A DNA stretch of 64,000 nt from JBCAXA01 sp038534295 (GCA_038534295.1 JBCAXA010000002.1:372001-436000), one strand, 5' to 3'; counted from the stretch's first letter, positions 50,246 to 59,342 are shown. The notes: a model not told the origin generated them from the letters alone. A program made the numbers and translations.

Positions 50246-50267
50246 CGTGGTCACAGTTTCTTTCGAG

Positions 50268-51092
50268 CTACGGCGTTAGCGTGGCCTTCTCGCGTTCAGC
50301 ATCGAGGAAGTCGCGGAACTTTGTCTGTGCCAAACGCGGCTTGATCTGCTCTTTAAGTGTGTCAAACGGCGGCGGGGCAAGATCACGCGACCCTTCGCGA
50401 AGAATCACGTGGAAGCCAAACTGAGTTTGCACCGGTTCTTTCGTGTAGGCGTTGTCCTCGAGCGCAACAACCGCTTCCGAGAAGGGTGGCACCATGCGAT
50501 TTGGCGGGAACCAGCCGAGATCGCCGCCGCTCGGTCCAGACGGGCCAGTTGATTTCTCTTTAGCCAATTCCTCGAAGTTGGCGCCTTCGTCGAGTTCGGC
50601 GATCAATGCCTTCGCTTCGTCTTCGGTCGGCACCAAGATGTGGCGCGCTTTGTACTCTTTGCCCGCATCGCCCGTCGTTGTTTTTTCGTACTCAGCCCGA
50701 ATTTCTTCTTCGGTTGGCTCGTTCGTTTCGATGAAATTGTTGGCGAACGCGCCGGCGAGAATGCTGCGACGCTGGAAGTCGAGCTGTGCCACGGTCTCCG
50801 GATCGCGATCGAGCTTGTCCTGTTTGGCAAGCTCAGAAAGCAAGTAAAGATCTTGCAGTTCCTTAATGAGATTATCGCGCTGCTCGTCCGTCAGGGCGTC
50901 TGCATCTTGGCGCATGCGGTTACGAGCGTAGACATTCAGCGTCTCTGCGCCGATCGCGACGCCGTTAACGGTAGCAACAGCATCCTTTACGGCAACGGGA
51001 GCGGGTTCGGAACTCGTATCGGTGCACGCGGCAACAGCGAGCAAACCGCTCAGCAGAACCGCAGACCTAAAGGGATGGTGGATTACTTTCAT
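50268..51092 (-). CDS. PpiC-type parvulin peptidyl-prolyl isomerase, lipoprotein
   Basis: A 274-residue periplasmic parvulin, SurA/PrsA/PpiC-like. The signal peptide ends in a lipobox (LAVAAC, Cys near 23), so it is lipid-anchored. An N-terminal SurA-like helical part (VATVNGVAIGAETLNVYARNR) precedes the rotamase domain from about residue 145 (KARHILVPTEDEAK, GPSGPSGGDLGWFPPNRMVPPF, TQFGFHVILRE). It should help outer-membrane or periplasmic protein folding. It is the last gene of yciB-bolA-ppiC and is followed by a strong terminator. Confidence 0.93.
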   Translation of the reverse strand: MKVIHHPFRSAVLLSGLLAVAACTDTSSEPAPVAVKDAVATVNGVAIGAETLNVYARNRMRQDADALTDEQRDNLIKELQDLYLLSELAKQDKLDRDPETVAQLDFQRRSILAGAFANNFIETNEPTEEEIRAEYEKTTTGDAGKEYKARHILVPTEDEAKALIAELDEGANFEELAKEKSTGPSGPSGGDLGWFPPNRMVPPFSEAVVALEDNAYTKEPVQTQFGFHVILREGSRDLAPPPFDTLKEQIKPRLAQTKFRDFLDAEREKATLTP

Positions 51093-51112
51093 GACAGTCT
51101 CTTTGGTTTAGG

Positions 51113-51388
51113 TTAGTTCGAGTCTTCGCTCGGCGTACGTGCGCGAATACTCAAAGCGTGGATATCGGTGTCCATTAACGTGCCGAGGCTTTCGTAAATC
51201 ATCCGGTGGCGCTGAATACGACTGGCTCCTTCAAAGGCCGAACTGACGATGTCGACCGCGAAATGACCGCGCCCGTCCCTCGCACCGGCGTGTCCGGCAT
51301 GCAGATGCGATTGATCACGTACCTGCAGTGCGGTCGGCTCAAGCGAGGTTGTAAGCCGGGCCGTAATCGCCTCAACGCGTTCAGTCAT
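51113..51388 (-). CDS. bolA: BolA family protein
   Basis: A 91-residue BolA-type KH-like protein. These proteins pair with monothiol glutaredoxins in Fe-S and iron handling or act as regulators. The conserved SHLHAGHAGARDGRGHFAV and GASRIQRHRMIYESLG are present, with the His residues used for Fe-S ligation. The start overlaps the yciB stop (ATGA). Which BolA subgroup it belongs to was not determined. Confidence 0.92.
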   Translation of the reverse strand: MTERVEAITARLTTSLEPTALQVRDQSHLHAGHAGARDGRGHFAVDIVSSAFEGASRIQRHRMIYESLGTLMDTDIHALSIRARTPSEDSN

Positions 51389-51945
51389 TCGCTCGTTTCG
51401 GCGGCGGAGCGCTCATTGCGAGCCAGCGCTTGGGTCATCCAAACAGCCTGCGCAATGGCGAACAAAAAGGTCATGCCCATCAGGCCCCATAATTTGAAGT
51501 ACACCCAGGTTTCTTCGCTGAATGAGTAATAGACAAATAAGTTCACGGCGCCAATGACAAGGAAGAAAACGCCCCAGGCATTCGTGAGTACTTGCCACTG
51601 GGCGGGTTCCAGTTCGACGTTCGAACCGAGTAATCGTTGCATCAGCGGCATGCGCCCGACCCAATTACTGCCGAAGCACACGACGCCGAGGGCCCAATTC
51701 AGGACCGTCGGCTTCCAGGCGAGAAACAACGGATTGCGAAAAATGATCGTGATGGCGCCGAGGACCAGCACCAATGCGGTAGAGACCAGATGAATCTTGT
51801 TGATTTTCTTTGAGACCAGCCAGCTACCGATCAGCATAATCGGCATGGCGGCCATCAGGACCATGGTCGCGATGAAAAAATCTTTCGTCAGCGCGTACGC
51901 GCCGATGAACGCCACCACCGGCAGATAGTCAAAAACAACTTGCAT
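51385..51945 (-). CDS. yciB: Inner-membrane septation protein A (YciB/IspZ)
   Basis: A 186-residue polytopic inner-membrane protein with five or so membrane helices, starting MQVVFDYLPVVAFIGAY. Family motifs NPLFLAWKPTVLNWALG and TNAWGVFFLVIGAVNLFVYY are clear. YciB influences septation and envelope synthesis in E. coli and Shigella. ATG 51945 matches the family start; an in-frame TTG at 51978 would add an unrelated Arg-rich segment. Confidence 0.94.
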   Translation of the reverse strand: MQVVFDYLPVVAFIGAYALTKDFFIATMVLMAAMPIMLIGSWLVSKKINKIHLVSTALVLVLGAITIIFRNPLFLAWKPTVLNWALGVVCFGSNWVGRMPLMQRLLGSNVELEPAQWQVLTNAWGVFFLVIGAVNLFVYYSFSEETWVYFKLWGLMGMTFLFAIAQAVWMTQALARNERSAAETSE

Positions 51946-52039
51946 ATTCAGGGGTCTGGAGCCGCGAATGGCGCGCAATCATACCCTACCGACGCGCGGC
52001 CGTCCGGCGTCTGTGACGGGCTACAGCTAGACTTGTTTT

Positions 52040-52660
52040 ATGGCCGATATCGTTCGAATTCACCCGGAAAACCCCCAACCGCGGCGCGTCGATGGGGTTG
52101 CGGCGGCTCTGCGCCGTGGCGCATTGGTGGCGTACCCCACCGACTCGACATTTGCCTTTGGCTGCTCACTCGGCAACGCCGAGGCTATTGAGCGCATAAG
52201 AAAGATCCGTAAAACAGATAAAAATCATAATTTTACGCTCGTTTGCAAAGATCTCTCTGAGATTGCGACCTACGCGCGCGTCGACAACTGGGCGTATCGG
52301 CTGCTGCGCACCTACACGCCGGGACCCTACACCTTCATTTTGCGCGCTACCGGTGAGGTACCGAAGCGTATGCAGCATCCGAAGCGGCGCACGATCGGTA
52401 TTCGCGTGCCCGATCACGCGGTCGTCCAAGCGCTGTTGGACTCGCTGGGCGAGCCTATCGTCAGCTCGACGCTGATGACGCCTGATTGGGAGTTTCCGCC
52501 CACCGATCCGTACGAGATCGACGCCGTTATCGGCTCGCGTTTGGACGTCGTCGTGGACGGCGGTCCTGTCAGCGTCGATCCGACCAGCGTCATCGACCTC
52601 TCCGCTGGCGAGGTCGACGTGCTGCGTGAGGGCCGAGGCGACATCAGCTCGCTCGCATAG
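52040..52660 (+). CDS. yciO: YciO/Sua5/YrdC-family protein
   Basis: A 206-residue YrdC-like domain protein of the YciO branch. The family binds L-threonine/ATP and double-stranded RNA; TsaC members make threonylcarbamoyl-AMP, but YciO activity is weaker and its role less clear. Motifs: VAYPTDSTFAFGCSLGN, KIRKTDKNHNFTLVCKDL and the GPYTFILRAT loop. It is divergent from yciB and upstream of scpA, as in other gammaproteobacteria. Confidence 0.92.
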   Translation: MADIVRIHPENPQPRRVDGVAAALRRGALVAYPTDSTFAFGCSLGNAEAIERIRKIRKTDKNHNFTLVCKDLSEIATYARVDNWAYRLLRTYTPGPYTFILRATGEVPKRMQHPKRRTIGIRVPDHAVVQALLDSLGEPIVSSTLMTPDWEFPPTDPYEIDAVIGSRLDVVVDGGPVSVDPTSVIDLSAGEVDVLREGRGDISSLA

Positions 52661-52698
52661 CGGTCGCGTTTTCCGCGCACGCGCGGCGCGGGCATCGG

Positions 52699-52704
52699 TA
52701 TAAT
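52699..52704 (+). promoter_or_regulatory. scpA -10 box
   Basis: Perfect TATAAT, with a predicted start near 52711, just 21 bases before ATG 52732. No clear -35. It supports ATG 52732 over TTG 52711 as the scpA start. Confidence 0.5.
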
Positions 52705-52731
52705 CGCCGTTTGGCGTTGCCTTCGACTCGA

Positions 52732-53631
52732 ATGAAGCCAGAACTCAGACTCGTCTCCAACCAAGACGCACCGGCGCCCGTGGCGCCTGAGGACAGCCCG
52801 GCCCAGGGTGAAATGCCTTTCGCGATCGTCTCCGGAGAACCTGTGACCGAGCTGCCACAGGATCTTTACATTCCACCGTACGCGCTGCAGGTTTTTCTCG
52901 AAGCTTTCGAGGGCCCGCTGGATCTGTTGTTGTATCTGATCCGCCGCCAGAACCTCGACATTCTCGACATCCCGATTGCCGAAATCACTCGCCAGTACGT
53001 CGAGTACATCGAGCTCATGACCGAAATGCAGCTCGAGCTTGCCGGTGAGTACCTGGTGATGGCGGCCATGCTTGCCGAGATCAAATCTCGGATGCTGCTG
53101 CCGCGGCCGATCAGCGAAGACACCGACGAAGACGATCCGCGCGCTGAGCTCGTACGTCGCCTCCAGGAGTACGAACGCTTCAAAAAAGCGGCCGAGGACA
53201 TCGATGCGCTGCCGCGGCTCGAACGCGACACCTACGTGGCCACCGCCGAACCGCCGCCGCGCAAAGTCGTGCAGAAATTGCCGGACATCACCTTGAAGGA
53301 ACTCTTAGTCGCCTTCAAAGACGTCATCGAGCGCGCAGAGCTTTACGCCTCGCATCACATCACGCGTGAGCCGTTGTCCGTTCGCCAACGCATGACAGAA
53401 ATTCTGTCGAGCGTCGATGGTACGGCGTTCCGTACCTTTTCGGACTTGTTCGATGTGCAGGAGGGACGCATGGGCGTAGCGGTAACGTTCATTGCCATCC
53501 TCGAACTCATGAAGGAATCACTCATCGAAGTGGTGCAGTCGGAGATCTACGCGCCATTACACGTGCGCGCAGCATCCAGTCTCCGTGTCGTTGGCGATGA
53601 AGACGCCGACGCCGCACCCGAAACGGCCTAG
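52732..53631 (+). CDS. scpA: Segregation and condensation protein A
   Basis: ScpA is the kleisin that bridges the Smc head domains. The 299-residue protein has the N-terminal kleisin motif VFLEAFEGPLDLLLYLIRRQ with NLDILDIPIAEITRQY, an acidic middle and a C-terminal winged-helix part (FSDLFDVQEGRMGVAVTFIAILELMKE). The N-terminal 50 residues ahead of the kleisin are an extension. scpB follows 29 bases later. Confidence 0.95.
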   Translation: MKPELRLVSNQDAPAPVAPEDSPAQGEMPFAIVSGEPVTELPQDLYIPPYALQVFLEAFEGPLDLLLYLIRRQNLDILDIPIAEITRQYVEYIELMTEMQLELAGEYLVMAAMLAEIKSRMLLPRPISEDTDEDDPRAELVRRLQEYERFKKAAEDIDALPRLERDTYVATAEPPPRKVVQKLPDITLKELLVAFKDVIERAELYASHHITREPLSVRQRMTEILSSVDGTAFRTFSDLFDVQEGRMGVAVTFIAILELMKESLIEVVQSEIYAPLHVRAASSLRVVGDEDADAAPETA

Positions 53632-53660
53632 TCGGCCTTCCCCTATCTTGAAGAATCGCT

Positions 53661-54485
53661 ATGGACGAATCCGCCATCAAACCTGTTTTGGAAGCCGCAC
53701 TGCTTGCGGCTGGCCGGCCGCTCAGCGTCGACGAGTTGCATGCGACGTTCCGTTGGGGCGATCGCCCGGACAAAAAACTCATTCGCAAAGCTCTGGCTGA
53801 GCTCGCCGAGGACTACACGGACCGCGGCATCGAGATTATCGAGGTGGCGTCCGGGTTTCGTGTCCAGGTGCCGGTGCGTTTTGCCGAGAACCTGGAGTCG
53901 CTCCACGAAGAGCGTCCGCCGCGGTACTCGCGCGCCTTGCTCGAAACGCTGGCACTGATCGCCTACCGCCAACCGATCACGCGCGGGGAAATCGAAGACG
54001 TGCGCGGCGTTGCGGTCAGTCCGAACATCATTCGCACATTGCTCGAGCGCGAGTGGATTCGGTCGGTCGGGCATCGCGACGTTCCGGGGCGCCCGGAGAT
54101 GTTTGGCACGACCAAGCATTTCCTGGACTACTTCAGCTTGAAAAAGCTCGACGACTTGCCCGATCTCAGCGAGTTGACCGACATCGAGGCGCTGCAGGTG
54201 CAGCTCGATCTGCCGAGCGTCGAACCGAAAATCGTCAACGAAGCGAACCCGGCGGCGCAGCAAGACGACGTCGCCGCGAACGACGCTGAGCCGGAAGCGC
54301 CGGTGTCGGAAAGCGCGAACCAACCCGCGGCGCAGGGTGAGGACGCCGAGCCGTCAAACACCGTCGTGATCGTTACCGACGATGCGCCAGCGGCACTGGC
54401 TAGTGAGGCGGACGACGCGCCAGAGGCGTCCGACGATGCCGAGTCAGACGCAGCGTTGGATGACATCAACGCCGCGAATCGATAG
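53661..54485 (+). CDS. scpB: Segregation and condensation protein B
   Basis: ScpB dimers bind ScpA and regulate the Smc complex. Two winged-helix domains fill residues 1 to about 180 (EAALLAAGRPLSVDELHATF, ETLALIAYRQPITRGEIEDV, VPGRPEMFGTTKHFLDYF). The C-terminal 95 residues are acidic and Ala-rich, probably disordered, making the 274-residue protein longer than typical ScpB of about 190-200. Confidence 0.95.
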   Translation: MDESAIKPVLEAALLAAGRPLSVDELHATFRWGDRPDKKLIRKALAELAEDYTDRGIEIIEVASGFRVQVPVRFAENLESLHEERPPRYSRALLETLALIAYRQPITRGEIEDVRGVAVSPNIIRTLLEREWIRSVGHRDVPGRPEMFGTTKHFLDYFSLKKLDDLPDLSELTDIEALQVQLDLPSVEPKIVNEANPAAQQDDVAANDAEPEAPVSESANQPAAQGEDAEPSNTVVIVTDDAPAALASEADDAPEASDDAESDAALDDINAANR

Positions 54486-54502
54486 CCGCGGATTTGCCAA
54501 AC

Positions 54503-54868
54503 ATGCTGCGGATCCTTGCTGTTGCGAGCATGCTCGCTCTCGCGCCGTCGGCGGCCACCGCCGAAGAATTCGAGAGTTCGTTTAGCGTCGAGCTCATCGA
54601 CGTCGAGCGATTCGTCGTCATGCTCAACGAGCGGCTCGACCTCGGCTTCGATGCCGAGGCATTGGGCGCCTTCGCTCGGGGCACGAGCAGCGGTGAGCGA
54701 ACCCGCAGACTCAAGGCGAGTTTTGGCGGCGAAGTGGTTCCCGTGACCTTCATCGTGCACGTGCCGTACGTCGATCCGCCAGAGGTTATTTTCCTCAGCA
54801 AATCGTCGGCGTTGATCGCTGCAATGGACACGGTAGTCGACGAGTTTCTCGATACCGTCGACTATTGA
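54503..54868 (+). CDS. Small secreted protein of unknown function
   Basis: A 121-residue protein with a clear signal peptide (MLRILAVASMLALAPSAATA, cut before EEF). The mature part of about 100 residues has no cysteine and no recognised motif. It lies between scpB and rluB in the same direction. ATG 54503 is chosen over TTG 54494 because the signal peptide then starts normally. Confidence 0.65.
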   Translation: MLRILAVASMLALAPSAATAEEFESSFSVELIDVERFVVMLNERLDLGFDAEALGAFARGTSSGERTRRLKASFGGEVVPVTFIVHVPYVDPPEVIFLSKSSALIAAMDTVVDEFLDTVDY

Positions 54869-54913
54869 GTCGATACATCCAACTCCATCGAACCATTCGG
54901 CGCGAGAGTTCTC

Positions 54914-55654
54914 TTGCAAGAGCGACTTCAGAAACTGCTGGCCAACGCTGGCCACGGCTCACGGCGCGAGATAGAGCGTTGGATCGAATCGGGGCGCGTT
55001 GCTGTAAACGGTGACACAGCGGTGCTCGGACAAAAGGTCTCCGGCGACGATCATGTCACCGTTGATGGTCGCCGCGTTAATCTCACCGCCGCCAAGCACC
55101 GCAAAGCACTCTACCTTCGCTACAACAAGCCGGCCGGCGAGATTTGCACGCGGCGCGACGAACAGCATCGCCGTACCGTTTTCCAAAGTCTGCCAAAAGT
55201 GCGCAGTGGACGTTGGGTGGCCGTTGGGAGACTCGATTTGAACACATCCGGGCTGATGATTTTCACGACCGACGGTGAACTCGCGAATCGGCTAATGCAC
55301 CCATCGAACGCGATCGAACGCCGCTACCTGGTTCGTGTGCATGGTTCGCCCAGTGAGGACATTCAGCGCCGGCTCATCGTAGGCGTCGATCTCGATGACG
55401 GCCCAGCTCGATTTGAAACGCTGACCGAGCGCAATCGTGGCGGTGCCAACCGCTGGTTTGAAGTGACGCTAAAAGAAGGCCGAAATCGGGAGGTTCGACG
55501 GTTGTGGGAGGCCGTTGGATGTTCGGTGAGTCGTCTGACACGCATCGCGTACGGGCCGATTAAGCTCGATAAGAAACTGCGCCAAGGGCAATACGCCTAT
55601 CTGACCGACGAAGAGGCGAACGAGCTCCGGGAGCTCGTGGCGCAGCGTTCCTAG
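54914..55654 (+). CDS. rluB: 23S rRNA pseudouridine-2605 synthase RluB
   Basis: RluB makes pseudouridine 2605 in 23S rRNA. The 246-residue protein has an N-terminal S4 RNA-binding domain (RLQKLLANAGHGSRREIERW) and the catalytic domain with the active Asp in VGRLDLNTSGLMIFTTDGEL, then KEGRNREVRRLWEAVG. The start is a TTG preceded by a purine-rich GAGAG. scpA-scpB-rluB linkage is conserved. The paralogues RluE/RluF cannot be fully excluded. Confidence 0.92.
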   Translation: MQERLQKLLANAGHGSRREIERWIESGRVAVNGDTAVLGQKVSGDDHVTVDGRRVNLTAAKHRKALYLRYNKPAGEICTRRDEQHRRTVFQSLPKVRSGRWVAVGRLDLNTSGLMIFTTDGELANRLMHPSNAIERRYLVRVHGSPSEDIQRRLIVGVDLDDGPARFETLTERNRGGANRWFEVTLKEGRNREVRRLWEAVGCSVSRLTRIAYGPIKLDKKLRQGQYAYLTDEEANELRELVAQRS

Positions 55655-55714
55655 CTAGCGCGGCATCGCCGTCATCGCTACACTGAAACCCGTTTTCGCC
55701 GGCCGACTCGGCAG

Positions 55715-56392
55715 ATGGTTTCCTGGATACATTACTGGCTGCCGTGGTTGATACTGCCCGTCCTGGGCCTACTGTTGCTTGGTGGCGCATACCTACTGAA
55801 TCGTAGTGACGAGACCGACATAAGTGTCTCGTCAATGCACGCTGTGCTCTCCGCGCTGCTCGCGGCGCTCGCGATTCTGGTGCCGCTCGCGACAAGTCTT
55901 CTACCAGCTATCGATGCCTATTTGTGGCAGGACAAGCTTCTACTTACCGCGCTTATTTTGGCCACTCTCAGCCTTTTCTGTGTGGTTCACGTGATTATCG
56001 CGCTGCCGCGGAAAGGCAATACGTATAAGCCGAAAGAGGCCATTCACGTTCCAGTTATCGTGAACGGAACGTGGTTCGTGCTTGTTACCTTGGCGATAAG
56101 CGTTGTTCTTGCTCGCAGTGTCGCAAGAGAGCAAGTGGACGACGATTACGTGTCCAGTGATCCGGCCGATCGGTTTTCAATCTCACACGACCTGCCAAAG
56201 CTCGGAAGCACTTTAGATCAAGTCGTCGCAGGGCTGGGTCGACCGTCCGGCGCGACTTCAGATGCGGTCTATTACCAACTCGCGACAAGCTCTCTAACGT
56301 TTTGTTTCGACGCGGACCGCCAAGTCACGAAGATCTTCGAATTAAAGGAGATATCAGAGGATGCCATCAGCAGATATTGTGTCGCAGATTGA
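55715..56392 (+). CDS. Membrane protein of unknown function
   Basis: A 225-residue protein with four likely membrane helices (about residues 8-28, 43-66, 72-95 and 115-133). A C-terminal cytoplasmic or periplasmic domain has SKLxxTLDQV-like LGSTLDQVVAGLGRPSG and SLTFCFDADRQVTKIFEL, reminiscent of small outer-membrane assembly (SmpA-like) folds. No family recognised. The downstream gene starts 32 bases before its stop, so the two are coupled. Confidence 0.65.
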   Translation: MVSWIHYWLPWLILPVLGLLLLGGAYLLNRSDETDISVSSMHAVLSALLAALAILVPLATSLLPAIDAYLWQDKLLLTALILATLSLFCVVHVIIALPRKGNTYKPKEAIHVPVIVNGTWFVLVTLAISVVLARSVAREQVDDDYVSSDPADRFSISHDLPKLGSTLDQVVAGLGRPSGATSDAVYYQLATSSLTFCFDADRQVTKIFELKEISEDAISRYCVAD

Positions 56393-56732
56393 AAAATCCC
56401 TTGTGGACGGCGAGCGCTATCGCGATTTCGCGTCTATGGTCGATACCTTGGCAGCGCTGAGATCGCCTTATCACGATGACTACGTTTTGTCAGAACGTGT
56501 TGGTGCATTTCTGTTGTGCGTGCTGTTTCCCGATAAGCCCGACAGCTATACGGACGAAATTCGGCGGTTTCGCGTAGCTTTCGAGGGCATTGCCGACAAC
56601 CCCTCGACGGCGGCTCGGTTTGCTAACACCGTACGTCCGGCTGCGCTACTGGTACCCACTCCCGAAGAAATCTACTGGGATGCACCATTGTATTTTAGCC
56701 ATGAAACATTCGAGCGGCGGATGCGGCGATAG
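56361..56732 (+). CDS. Cytoplasmic protein of unknown function
   Basis: A 123-residue soluble protein with no signal or membrane segment and no recognised motif. It has a strong purine-rich ribosome site (AAAGGAG and GAGG before the ATG). It overlaps the preceding membrane-protein gene by 32 bases, which argues for a translated two-gene unit. Confidence 0.6.
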   Translation: MPSADIVSQIEKSLVDGERYRDFASMVDTLAALRSPYHDDYVLSERVGAFLLCVLFPDKPDSYTDEIRRFRVAFEGIADNPSTAARFANTVRPAALLVPTPEEIYWDAPLYFSHETFERRMRR

Positions 56733-56774
56733 TAACGGTTTGGCCCCGGCGTCCTGTATTGGAAGCGTAGAGCA

Positions 56775-57248
56775 ATGCCCGAGTCGCTGAAATCCAGAAT
56801 CATTCGTTGGCGGTTCAACGTTTTCCCGGCTTTGCGCGGTACGGGCGGCAAGGTCACTTACGTGGCAGACGATCTCAAAGAGATTCACGTCAAGTTGCCG
56901 CTTACTTGGCGGACCAAAAACTACGTCGGCACGCTGTTCGGTGGCAGCATGTTCGGGGTTGTCGATGCGTTCTACATGGTGATGTTCATTAACCTGTTGG
57001 GTAAGGCGTACATCGTCTGGGACAAATCGGCGACGATCTACTTCAAGAAGCCGGGGCGCTCGACGCTGCGGGCCAAGTTCATCATTACCGATGACGAGCT
57101 CGATTCGATTCGCGATGTGCTAGAAACCGAGCGCAAACTCGAACGCACGTACTCCGTCGATCTCGTGGATGAGGACGGCGTTGTCTGCGCAACGGTCGAC
57201 AAGCTGCTCTATTTCCGACGCCGCGAAAAGCCTTCGGATCCTTCCTAA
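56775..57248 (+). CDS. DUF4442 hotdog-fold protein (possible acyl-CoA thioesterase)
   Basis: A 157-residue hotdog-type protein of the DUF4442 group. Features are an N-terminal helix (SRIIRWRFNVFPAL), the conserved TKNYVGTLFGGSMFGVVDAFYMV that aligns with the thioesterase helix, and VWDKSATIYFKKPGRSTLRA. Thioesterase activity is suggested only by fold; no substrate can be named. It stands alone between a hypothetical pair and the permease. Confidence 0.82.
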   Translation: MPESLKSRIIRWRFNVFPALRGTGGKVTYVADDLKEIHVKLPLTWRTKNYVGTLFGGSMFGVVDAFYMVMFINLLGKAYIVWDKSATIYFKKPGRSTLRAKFIITDDELDSIRDVLETERKLERTYSVDLVDEDGVVCATVDKLLYFRRREKPSDPS

Positions 57249-57377
57249 CCGCTAGGTATTGTCCGTAACGGCAGTGCCTTACTGCCGATGGTCGTCGCCC
57301 TCGCTCGCAGCCGATAATCGGGACTCGTGACGCCGTTGAGTGCGTTGCTAGGACGTGAGTTTCGGACCGGTCCGGAT

Positions 57378-58577
57378 ATGGAACCAACCTCGCTGCGCCG
57401 TGTAATTTCGCTGCCGCTGCTAATCCTCTATGGCCTTGGCACGATGTTGGGCGCCGGGATCTATGCGCTGATCGGCGAAGTGGCCGGAGAAGCGGGCGTG
57501 CTCGCGCCATGGTCGTTTGTGGCAGCCGCGGTGCTGGCGGGTTTAACCGGGCTCGGTTTCGCCGAGTTCTCGTCTCGGCTGCCCAAAGCTGCGGGCGAGG
57601 CGGCCTACGTCAACGCGGGGTTTCCAGGCGCGCCACTGGCGTTGCTCGTTGGTTTGCTGGTCGCGACCTCCGGGGTCGTCTCCGCTGGCGTCATGCTGGA
57701 CAGTTTCGTTGGTTACTCCGGTGCCTTCTTCGCCGCTCCGGCGTGGCTAAAGACGCTGTCACTGACGCTGTTCATTGGCGCCGTAGCCGCCTGGGGTATC
57801 GCCGAATCGTTGGCGATTGTTGCGCTAGTGACCGTACTCGAAGTCGGTGCGCTGCTCGTCGTGGTTACGCTCGGGATCGCGGCGCCGACTCACGATGTGC
57901 CAATGCCAACAACCGCCGGCAATCTGGTGGGCGTCTTGTCAGGCACGGTACTCGCTTTTTACGCGTTCATTGGTTTCGAGGACATGGTGAATGTCGCCGA
58001 GGAAGTCCGTCGTCCCCGAAGAACCGTACCAATCGCAATTTTTGTATCCATTGGTGTGGCGGCGGCGTTGTACGGGGTTGTTGCGATTGTTGCTGTTCGG
58101 GTAGTGAGTACCGATGCACTGGCAGCGAGCCCCGAACCCATGACTCTGATCCTAATTTCGGTGTCGAGCATCCCGCCAATTTGGATGAACGCGGTCGCCA
58201 TCGTCGCTTTGGTTAACGGTGCATTGGTCCAGGTAGTCATGGCATCGCGTGTTTTATTCGGCCTGGCAGATCGCAATCTGTTGCCGAAGAGCTATGCGGT
58301 GGTGAATCAACGCACCAAGACACCGCTTCGCGCCACGCTTCTGGTTTGCCTTTTCATCTTTGCAGCGTCGGCGATGTTGCCGCTCGGTACGCTTGCCAAG
58401 TTGACGTCGCTCGTGCTGTTGATCGTTTTCACGTTGATCAATATCGCGTTGATTCGTGTCAAACGGCGCAAGAGTGAAGACGGCCAGGTGTTCGAAGTTT
58501 TTGAGTTTTTACCGTGGATTGCCGCGATCGGAACGTCCGGCCTCGCGGTTGTTTCAATGGTGTCCTTGGTTCGCTGA
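57378..58577 (+). CDS. APC-family amino-acid permease
   Basis: A 399-residue amino acid/polyamine/organocation transporter with about 11-12 membrane helices. Helix 1 has the unwound substrate motif GTMLGAGIYALIGE, and FAEFSSRLPKAAGEAAYV after helix 2 is typical of the family. Substrate cannot be told. ATG 57378 puts the start just ahead of helix 1; GTG 57327 would add 17 residues and has a GGGA nearby, so it remains possible. It is convergent with yciK, the stops 5 bases apart. Confidence 0.88.
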   Translation: MEPTSLRRVISLPLLILYGLGTMLGAGIYALIGEVAGEAGVLAPWSFVAAAVLAGLTGLGFAEFSSRLPKAAGEAAYVNAGFPGAPLALLVGLLVATSGVVSAGVMLDSFVGYSGAFFAAPAWLKTLSLTLFIGAVAAWGIAESLAIVALVTVLEVGALLVVVTLGIAAPTHDVPMPTTAGNLVGVLSGTVLAFYAFIGFEDMVNVAEEVRRPRRTVPIAIFVSIGVAAALYGVVAIVAVRVVSTDALAASPEPMTLILISVSSIPPIWMNAVAIVALVNGALVQVVMASRVLFGLADRNLLPKSYAVVNQRTKTPLRATLLVCLFIFAASAMLPLGTLAKLTSLVLLIVFTLINIALIRVKRRKSEDGQVFEVFEFLPWIAAIGTSGLAVVSMVSLVR

Positions 58578-58582
58578 GTCGT

Positions 58583-59338
58583 TCATTGGGCGTTGACGCT
58601 TTCGCCGTTTAGCGCGGCGCTGTCCCGACCCAAAAAGAACGTGAATATCGGTGCGATTTGCTCGGGTGTTGGCAACGTCGAGCGATCTTCGGCTGGGTAG
58701 GCGGCCAGGCGCATGCCGGTGCGGGTCTTGCCGGGATTAATCACATTTACGCGCATGGTCGTCTTGCCTTGCTCGCCAGCAAGCACCTGCGCGAAGCCTT
58801 CGGTGGCGAACTTCGAAACAGCGTAGGCGCCCCAGTAGGCACGGCCCTCTCGTCCGACCGAACTCGACGTGAACACCAGGGACGCACTGTCCGAGTTTCT
58901 GAGTAGCGGCAGCAGGACTTTGGTAAGAATTGCTGGTGCCATGAAGTTCACGTGCATCACGCGCTGAAACTCATGCATGTCGACATGATCAAACGGCGTC
59001 AACGTGCCGAGCTCGCCGGCAATGTGCGCGATGCCGTCCAATCGTCCGTACGTATCGCCGATGGTTTCCGCCAGGTGATCGTAAGCCTGGCCGTCGGCCT
59101 TCGTGAAATCGAAAACAGCAATTCCTGGTTCCGGTGCCTGCAACGCCTGAATGGCGTCGTAAGTCGCCTCGAGCTTTTTGGACGTGCGTCCAAGCAAGAT
59201 CACCTGCGCGCCGTGTTCGGCCGCTTGAATTGCGACCGCCTTGCCAATGCCGTCACCGGCGCCGGTCACGAGAACGATGCGGTCTTTTAGGCAGCCGGCA
59301 CTGGGTAGGAATTTGTCTGGGATGATCGTGTCGGTCAT
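58583..59338 (-). CDS. yciK: YciK-type short-chain dehydrogenase/reductase
   Basis: A 251-residue SDR. The NAD(P)-binding TGAGDGIGKA, the NAG-like IAHIAGELG, the catalytic Ser in VFTSSSVGREG and the YxxxK motif as YAVSK are in order. The start MTDTIIPDKFLPS is close to other YciK proteins; ATG 59338 is chosen over an upstream in-frame start. Substrate unknown. It is last in a six-gene minus-strand operon, the ubiG-phosphatase-yciK linkage also seen in Pseudomonas. Confidence 0.9.
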   Translation of the reverse strand: MTDTIIPDKFLPSAGCLKDRIVLVTGAGDGIGKAVAIQAAEHGAQVILLGRTSKKLEATYDAIQALQAPEPGIAVFDFTKADGQAYDHLAETIGDTYGRLDGIAHIAGELGTLTPFDHVDMHEFQRVMHVNFMAPAILTKVLLPLLRNSDSASLVFTSSSVGREGRAYWGAYAVSKFATEGFAQVLAGEQGKTTMRVNVINPGKTRTGMRLAAYPAEDRSTLPTPEQIAPIFTFFLGRDSAALNGESVNAQ

Positions 59339-59342
59339 GGTC

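Larger units (their letters stand above)
49944..50267. other. Non-coding gap between repeat-protein gene and ppiC
   Basis: 324 bases without a protein gene. It holds, from left to right, a strong minus-strand terminator (50000-50028), a predicted minus-strand small RNA, a -10 box, a CRP-type palindrome (50129-50146) and a bidirectional terminator (50214-50245). Confidence 0.7.

Noticed and set aside
57269..57287. Hairpin CGGCAGT/ACTGCCG before the APC permease as a terminator
   Set aside because: Seven pairs but no U tract follows; left unassigned.
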